Below, in pieces: positions 60,408 through 64,000 of a stretch of DNA of 64,000 bases. Location: positions 62,001-126,000 of the forward strand of contig NZ_JBDUUH010000013.1 in assembly GCF_039939195.1 (NCBI RefSeq), in the 5' to 3' direction. The position numbers and the translations under genes were made by a program. The notes under the pieces are model-generated. The model saw only the letters and a program-made list of their open reading frames with translations. It had not been told where the DNA came from and searched no databases. Positions within the stretch are counted from its first letter, which is position 1, and each line of letters begins with the position of its first letter. The stretch is from Foliimonas ilicis (GTDB lineage: Bacteria; Pseudomonadota; Alphaproteobacteria; Rhizobiales; Rhizobiaceae).

Positions 60408-61130
60408 TCAGCCGCCGGCTCGAAGAGCCAGCCGCCGGAGATCGTCCACGACAACGTGACGGTTGTTCTCGATGCGGATGACAGTGTCGCCGCGCAGGCG
60501 CGTCAGTTGTCGGCTCACAGTTTCGATCGTCAGGCCGAGGAAATCGGCAATCTCGGAGCGGGACAGCGGAAGGTCGAAAGCGGCGCTACGGCGGTCAGGC
60601 TCTGCCGCGGGGTCGATGTTGTGGGCAATCATCAGCAGGAAACTCGCGACCTTTTCCGATGCAGACTTGCGCCCGAGCGTCACCATCCAATCGCGCGCCT
60701 GATCAAGTTCCTTCAGCGTCTGGTCGAGCAGCCGGTGCTCCAGGCCGGGCTGCTCGACCATCATGCGCTCGAGAACCCCGCGCGGGAAGGAACATAGCTC
60801 GACTTGGGTCGCCGCTTCAGCCGTAACCGCGCTCTCCGCCTTGAACGGTCGGCCGAGAAAGTCTGGAACGAACTGCAACCCGACGATCTGTTGGCGGCCG
60901 TCGGGCATCGTTTTCGTCAGTTTGACGACCCCTGACATCACATTCGAATAATGGTCAATGCTTTCCGCCTCGCCGATGAGTTCTTCGCCTGTGTATGCTT
61001 TGTGTTTGGAGGACGATTTTGCAAGCATTACAAGCTGGTCCGCGTGCAGAGCGCCGCAAATGCCGCCGTGCCGCGCTTCGCAGGAGGCGCAGAGGACGGG
61101 AATTCCCTTTGTGTGGACGTCTTCACGCAT
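60408..61130 (-). CDS. fnrN: FnrN-type oxygen-sensing regulator (Crp/Fnr family)
   Basis: A 240-residue FNR homologue. Cys14, Cys17 and Cys25 (VLCASCEARHGGIC) with Cys113 (VELCSFPRG) form the site for an oxygen-labile [4Fe-4S] cluster. The C-terminal helix-turn-helix SEIADFLGLTIETVSRQLTR carries ETVSR, which reads TTGAT-N4-ATCAA. Perfect boxes of this kind occur at 481-494 and 56919-56932 in this window. It is convergent with the cyd operon, ending 5 bp after the hemerythrin gene's stop. No FNR box was seen at its own promoter. Confidence 0.93.
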   Translation of the reverse strand: MREDVHTKGIPVLCASCEARHGGICGALHADQLVMLAKSSSKHKAYTGEELIGEAESIDHYSNVMSGVVKLTKTMPDGRQQIVGLQFVPDFLGRPFKAESAVTAEAATQVELCSFPRGVLERMMVEQPGLEHRLLDQTLKELDQARDWMVTLGRKSASEKVASFLLMIAHNIDPAAEPDRRSAAFDLPLSRSEIADFLGLTIETVSRQLTRLRGDTVIRIENNRHVVVDDLRRLALRAGG

Positions 61131-61918
61131 GATTTCTTTCTATAACGTACTTGGCTTCCATGCACCACGTGATTGCGGGCTTTATCGCAATCCCATTGTC
61201 AACTTGGACCGACGCATAACAGTTATTCAATTTCAGACGAGGGTGTTCATGTTTTTAGGCCGACATCTCAGTTGTTAGTTACTCAATCCCGGTGACGCTC
61301 GCATCTACCGTCGAATGCGTGAGCTTGTACATTCTTGGCTGAACAGTACTTGGGAAATTTCACCGAAGGCCGTCGCCTGGATTGAAACGCTGGTTTGATG
61401 CGCAAGGCGATGGAAAGCGAAAAGCCAAAATTTGTCAGAAGCAGGACGCATTAAGAGGTTGGAATGCAGTGACGCATGGATCGTATGTATCTTGGGGTTT
61501 GGAATGAAGTGGTGGCAAGTCTGTCTTTTGGGCTCAGCGCATGCAAGCCCTGAATGGTCCTGTTGCCATGGCAACTCCGCCAGCCAGAACCGGCACCGAA
61601 AATCCTTCGGCGCAGAGTTGCGGAACTCATCGTGGCCATAACGCGCGAACGGGCTGAAATCATAAAAGAAATGCGGGCTGACCGTACGTTTCGGTTGCCG
61701 GGGCGCGTCGCGGCTATTGAGATGTGCATCGAGTATGAGTTGGCCGCTTACGAACACATGCACGGAATCTATCAACGCAATGACAGCAGGAACTCGTTGG
61801 GGCCGTCCATGGATGAATAGACACAAATCCAAGAACGGCTTCGACTGACGGTCAATCTGTTCCTGCTACGAGCAGGTAATAATTTCTTTGAAAGGTTAGC
61901 TCTGGGAGGGCTTGGAAA
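61131..61918. other. Long region with one possible gene
   Basis: 788 bp. An inverted repeat GATTGCG-N8-CGCAATC (61171-61192) lies just upstream of fnrN. A frame at 61554-61820 (ending around RTFRLPGRVAAIEMCIEYEL) is helical and charged enough to be real, 88 residues, but its start region overlaps an antisense frame and has no ribosome site; treated as doubtful. Confidence 0.4.
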
Positions 61919-61972
61919 ATGAAAAACAGAATTATACACACCTTAATCGTCGCACTTAAACAGGATAGACAA

Positions 61973-62152
61973 ATGCCAACGCTCGTTGAAGAACTTCGTG
62001 CCGTAGCGGCCAGCCCGGCCAGCCGGACAAAGGCAGAGATGGTAGAAATTTTGCTTGCCGCTGCTGATCGGATCGAAGCAAACCGTATCGAGATGACAAG
62101 AATGAAACATAACAGCGAGAATACGGGCCGATCCGGTAGAGGCACCGCGTAA
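61973..62152 (+). CDS. Small hypothetical protein, 59 aa
   Basis: MPTLVEELRAVAASPASRTK then AEMVEILLAAADRIEANRIE. Soluble, helical. ATG 61973 is preceded by CAGGATAGACAA; an in-frame ATG at 61919 would add a hydrophobic lead of 18 residues. No family recognised. Neighbours give no hint. Confidence 0.5.
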   Translation: MPTLVEELRAVAASPASRTKAEMVEILLAAADRIEANRIEMTRMKHNSENTGRSGRGTA

Positions 62153-62554
62153 AAACGAAATGCAAGTCGAGTGCAAAACGGGTGGCGGAACCGTCATCCA
62201 GTTACCGATAAAACACCGACAACTCCATTGCTTGCAAATCCTGCGAGCAGGAATTCGGAAGATGGGACGCCGTGAAAGGCAAAGTTCATGATACGGCCAT
62301 GCCGAACGCGGCATCTTGTCAAGAGCGCTTTCAAGAGGACCGAGGGACAGCATCAACGACTGTGATTATCCTCATAGTGTAAGGCCCGGATAGGAACAGC
62401 GCCAGACAGTCACTGATAGATATGGTGGGTGCACACAGGCTGCAAAAGACAGGGAAAACGACAATGCAAAGCTGCCAGTTGTCGAGGACGATGATGCGCT
62501 GCGAACCCCTAAAGCATTCAAGTTTCAAAATTGTTCAGATTAAGCGTTAGGTAA
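62153..62554. other. Intergenic, no gene recognised
   Basis: 402 bp, moderately AT-rich, with only short frames. No hairpin with a T-tract or repeat was noticed. Confidence 0.4.
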
Positions 62555-62833
62555 TTAGATGGTGTCTGGATACGGACGGGGGCTGGCATCTTCGAGCGCT
62601 TTCAATCCCTTCGGTGTTATCTTCACGACAAATTCGCCAAGATCGTCCGGACCAATCAAGCGAACGTAACCCTTCACTGCAAGGTTCCTTGCCTGTCTGT
62701 GATAGGCGGGGAGTATTGTTTCGGATCGTACAATTTTCTTCAAATAGAATAATTGCGCCCTCTGAAGAGACGACATTGTTCCCTCGTTAATCTGTTCGCA
62801 AAATGTAACTAAGTCGATAAATGTCTTCGGCAA
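62555..62833 (-). CDS. Small winged-helix-like hypothetical protein
   Basis: 92 residues from ATG 62833: MPKTFIDLVTFCEQINEGTM, then RAQLFYLKKIVRSETILPAY, HRQARNLAVKGYVRLIG and GEFVVKITPKGLKALEDA. The pattern helix, GYVRL, strand turn strand, TPKGL resembles the wing and last helix of MarR-like or PadR-like winged-helix proteins. ATG 62776 is an alternative start. It may be a small regulator; no partner gene identified. Confidence 0.5.
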   Translation of the reverse strand: MPKTFIDLVTFCEQINEGTMSSLQRAQLFYLKKIVRSETILPAYHRQARNLAVKGYVRLIGPDDLGEFVVKITPKGLKALEDASPRPYPDTI

Positions 62834-63217
62834 TCATCCGTTTGAATGAAAACGCACTTTTTACCGCAAAACAGTATCTAATTAGACCAAAGCAGGATCA
62901 GGTTGAAGGTGAGACCCGGCCGGAGATTTCTCGGACGCCAAACCGGGTCTCGTGGCTGCGCAGGTCGTCGCAGCTAAGATCAGCTTTCCAGAAAACTTAG
63001 ATCTTATCAACCAGATTTAGAAGTGAGACCTGTTTGTCGAGCTAGGGTTTAGTCAGCGGGACTCAAGGCGCTTTTAATTATCGTACGCCGTTGCGACCAT
63101 TCCACTACCAAATAACACATCTGCTTAGCGACAACGTCCATTCAACCCCCACAAGGCTTGGAGAGAGTGGGGCAAATTCATGTCGAAAAAGTAGGTAAGA
63201 TGCGCCAACCTTTTACG
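62834..63217. other. Intergenic with a long-range hairpin
   Basis: 384 bp. GAGACCCGG at 62911-62919 pairs with CCGGGTCTC at 62943-62951 across a 23-nt loop, a stable 9-bp stem that could be a small RNA element or terminator. Nothing else recognised. Confidence 0.4.
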
Positions 63218-63514
63218 CTAGTGATGATGCTCAGGCATTTCTTTCAGCTGCTCTTTCGTCCAGGTCGTCACTGCATGGACGTCCCCATCTCCATCGCGCA
63301 TAAAGTCCAAATCTGTTATAGCCACCGCAACCGGCTTCGCTCCGATGCCGAGAAAGCCACCGACGTCAATTATGGCCTCGGCGCTGAGTCCAGTGCCGTG
63401 CAAATGGGAAACGGTTCCAATCTTATGATCATCCGCGCCATAGACGGTGGCATCTTGCAGGATATCTTCGGTTAGCTCGGCGGCTGTAAGGCGAACATGC
63501 TTTGAGTGGTCCAT
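63218..63514 (-). CDS. PRC-barrel domain protein
   Basis: 98 residues forming one PRC-barrel: LQDATVYGADDHKIGTVSHL, EAIIDVGGFLGIGAKPVAVA and ITDLDFMRDGDG are the usual family strands. The tail EQLKEMPEHHH is His-rich. PRC-barrels occur in RimM and photosynthetic reaction centres; stand-alone short forms in alphaproteobacteria are often stress-induced and bind partners unknown. ATG 63514 follows CTGGAGTTTGAA. Confidence 0.88.
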   Translation of the reverse strand: MDHSKHVRLTAAELTEDILQDATVYGADDHKIGTVSHLHGTGLSAEAIIDVGGFLGIGAKPVAVAITDLDFMRDGDGDVHAVTTWTKEQLKEMPEHHH

Positions 63515-63919
63515 TTCAAACTCCAGTGTTGGAGCCGCAATAACATTTCTTCAAACCATTTTGTTCCATGAGACGTCTTGGTGGAATTAGTAGAAATGGC
63601 ACCAAGATGCATAATTTAGAAGGACTCTCATCGTATCCATCACAGAGCACATGTTGGCCTGCCCACCATGCACAGGCCTGATATTTAGGTAAACTCTGTC
63701 GAAGTTTTGCCGTTGTGAGGCCGGTTATCATTGTAGTGGTGCCGTCATGGCTCAGCGAGCCGTTTGGTTTCTGCCATGTAACTGACCAGTTTTTTCGGGA
63801 CATTGTCGCGAAGCGTGATTTCGGCGGCATGCGACGCTTCGATGGAGCCTTTTGAGACGCACGAAAATTCTCGTCCCGTCGGAGTCAATTTTAAGGGTTA
63901 GGACCTATTGTCCTTGGAT
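63515..63919. other. Intergenic, possible relic
   Basis: 405 bp. A minus-strand frame ending at about 63747 reads SHAAEITLRDNVPKKLVSYM and AETKRLAEP, which looks like a protein C-terminus, but a stop lies close upstream and no good start exists, so it is probably a relic. Confidence 0.35.
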
Positions 63920-64000
63920 TTATTCTCTGACATCTTGATCCGCTTCCTTCTCTTCCGTCATGCGTAGGCCGCCGCGTGACAGAAGAATCGCGAAAGCCCT
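63920..64000 (-). CDS. C-terminal end of a gene cut by the window edge
   Basis: The last 26 codons of an open frame: RAFAILLSRGGLRMTEEKEA then DQDVRE and TAA at 63920-63922. The acidic, polar tail suggests a soluble protein. Identity cannot be judged from so little. Confidence 0.4.
   Translation of the reverse strand, partial: RAFAILLSRGGLRMTEEKEADQDVRE

Noticed and set aside
61305..61832. 175-codon minus-strand frame
   Set aside because: No ribosome site or recognisable domain, and it overlaps an equally plausible plus-strand frame.
1..64000. tRNA, rRNA and CRISPR arrays
   Set aside because: No cloverleaf-like sequence with a GTTCRA-type T arm, no rRNA stretches and no regularly spaced repeats were found by reading; a covariance-model scan was not possible.

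Overview
The window is GC-rich DNA from an alphaproteobacterium of the Hyphomicrobiales, probably a Brucella/Ochrobactrum-like or rhizobial genome. The basis is family content: Ti-type TraA/TraG/TraC/TraD, DUF736, ArdC and WGR plasmid-type genes, two invasion-associated-locus-B (IalB) remnants, SyrB-like regulators, an FnrN-type regulator beside cydABX, and PhoB-like orphan regulators. The assignment is by recall of families, not by database search.

Layout. 0-2.2 kb: start of an alcohol dehydrogenase gene behind a perfect FNR box, a wrecked phosphoketolase gene and an antiporter tail. 2.2-5.2 kb: an acetyltransferase and a GAF-GGDEF-EAL protein. 5.4-6.8 kb: a Phd-type antitoxin whose toxin gene runs into the tail of a plasmid helicase/methylase. 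7-14 kb: an AraC regulator gene with a nonsense codon, an intact 1756-aa autotransporter and a frameshifted IalB gene. 14-20.5 kb: decayed plasmid accessory genes (ArdC N-terminus, coiled-coil and conserved unknown genes, membrane protein) among intact ones (DUF736, HU, WGR, Fic). 20.4-27.8 kb: an intact Ti-type mobilisation core, traG-traD-traC diverging from traA across a probable oriT. 27.8-29.7 kb: broken zeta toxin locus, vapBC with a nonsense codon in vapB, a 30-bp perfect palindrome and a second broken IalB gene.

30-50 kb is a different, more AT-rich region: two SyrB-like regulators, a MNT-HEPN protein, and between two orphan PhoB-like regulators (32.8 and 46.1 kb) a metabolic island. 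The island holds an alpha-oxoamine-synthase-like enzyme with an acetyltransferase, a five-gene operon (polyamine-type ABC importer plus M81 metallopeptidase), a GntR regulator, and a three-gene operon (class III aminotransferase, acetolactate-synthase-like ThDP enzyme, short-chain dehydrogenase). A 17-bp sequence containing TTGCATCAA is identical upstream of the first PhoB-like gene and of the aminotransferase, and its 12-bp core recurs between the importer and gntR. The genes therefore look like one regulon. I know no described pathway with this set; it is the best candidate here for an undescribed system. IS5-type remnants follow it.

49-64 kb: AlkD-type glycosylase, double cold-shock protein, DUF1275 membrane protein, then a microaerobic respiration block (cydDC divergent from cydA-cydB-cydX-hemerythrin, with fnrN convergent) with a perfect FNR box in the cydD-cydA gap, and finally small unknown genes and a PRC-barrel protein.

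Many genes in the 0-30 kb half carry one or a few stops or frameshifts, so either this is an old, decaying integrated element or some lesions are sequence errors.
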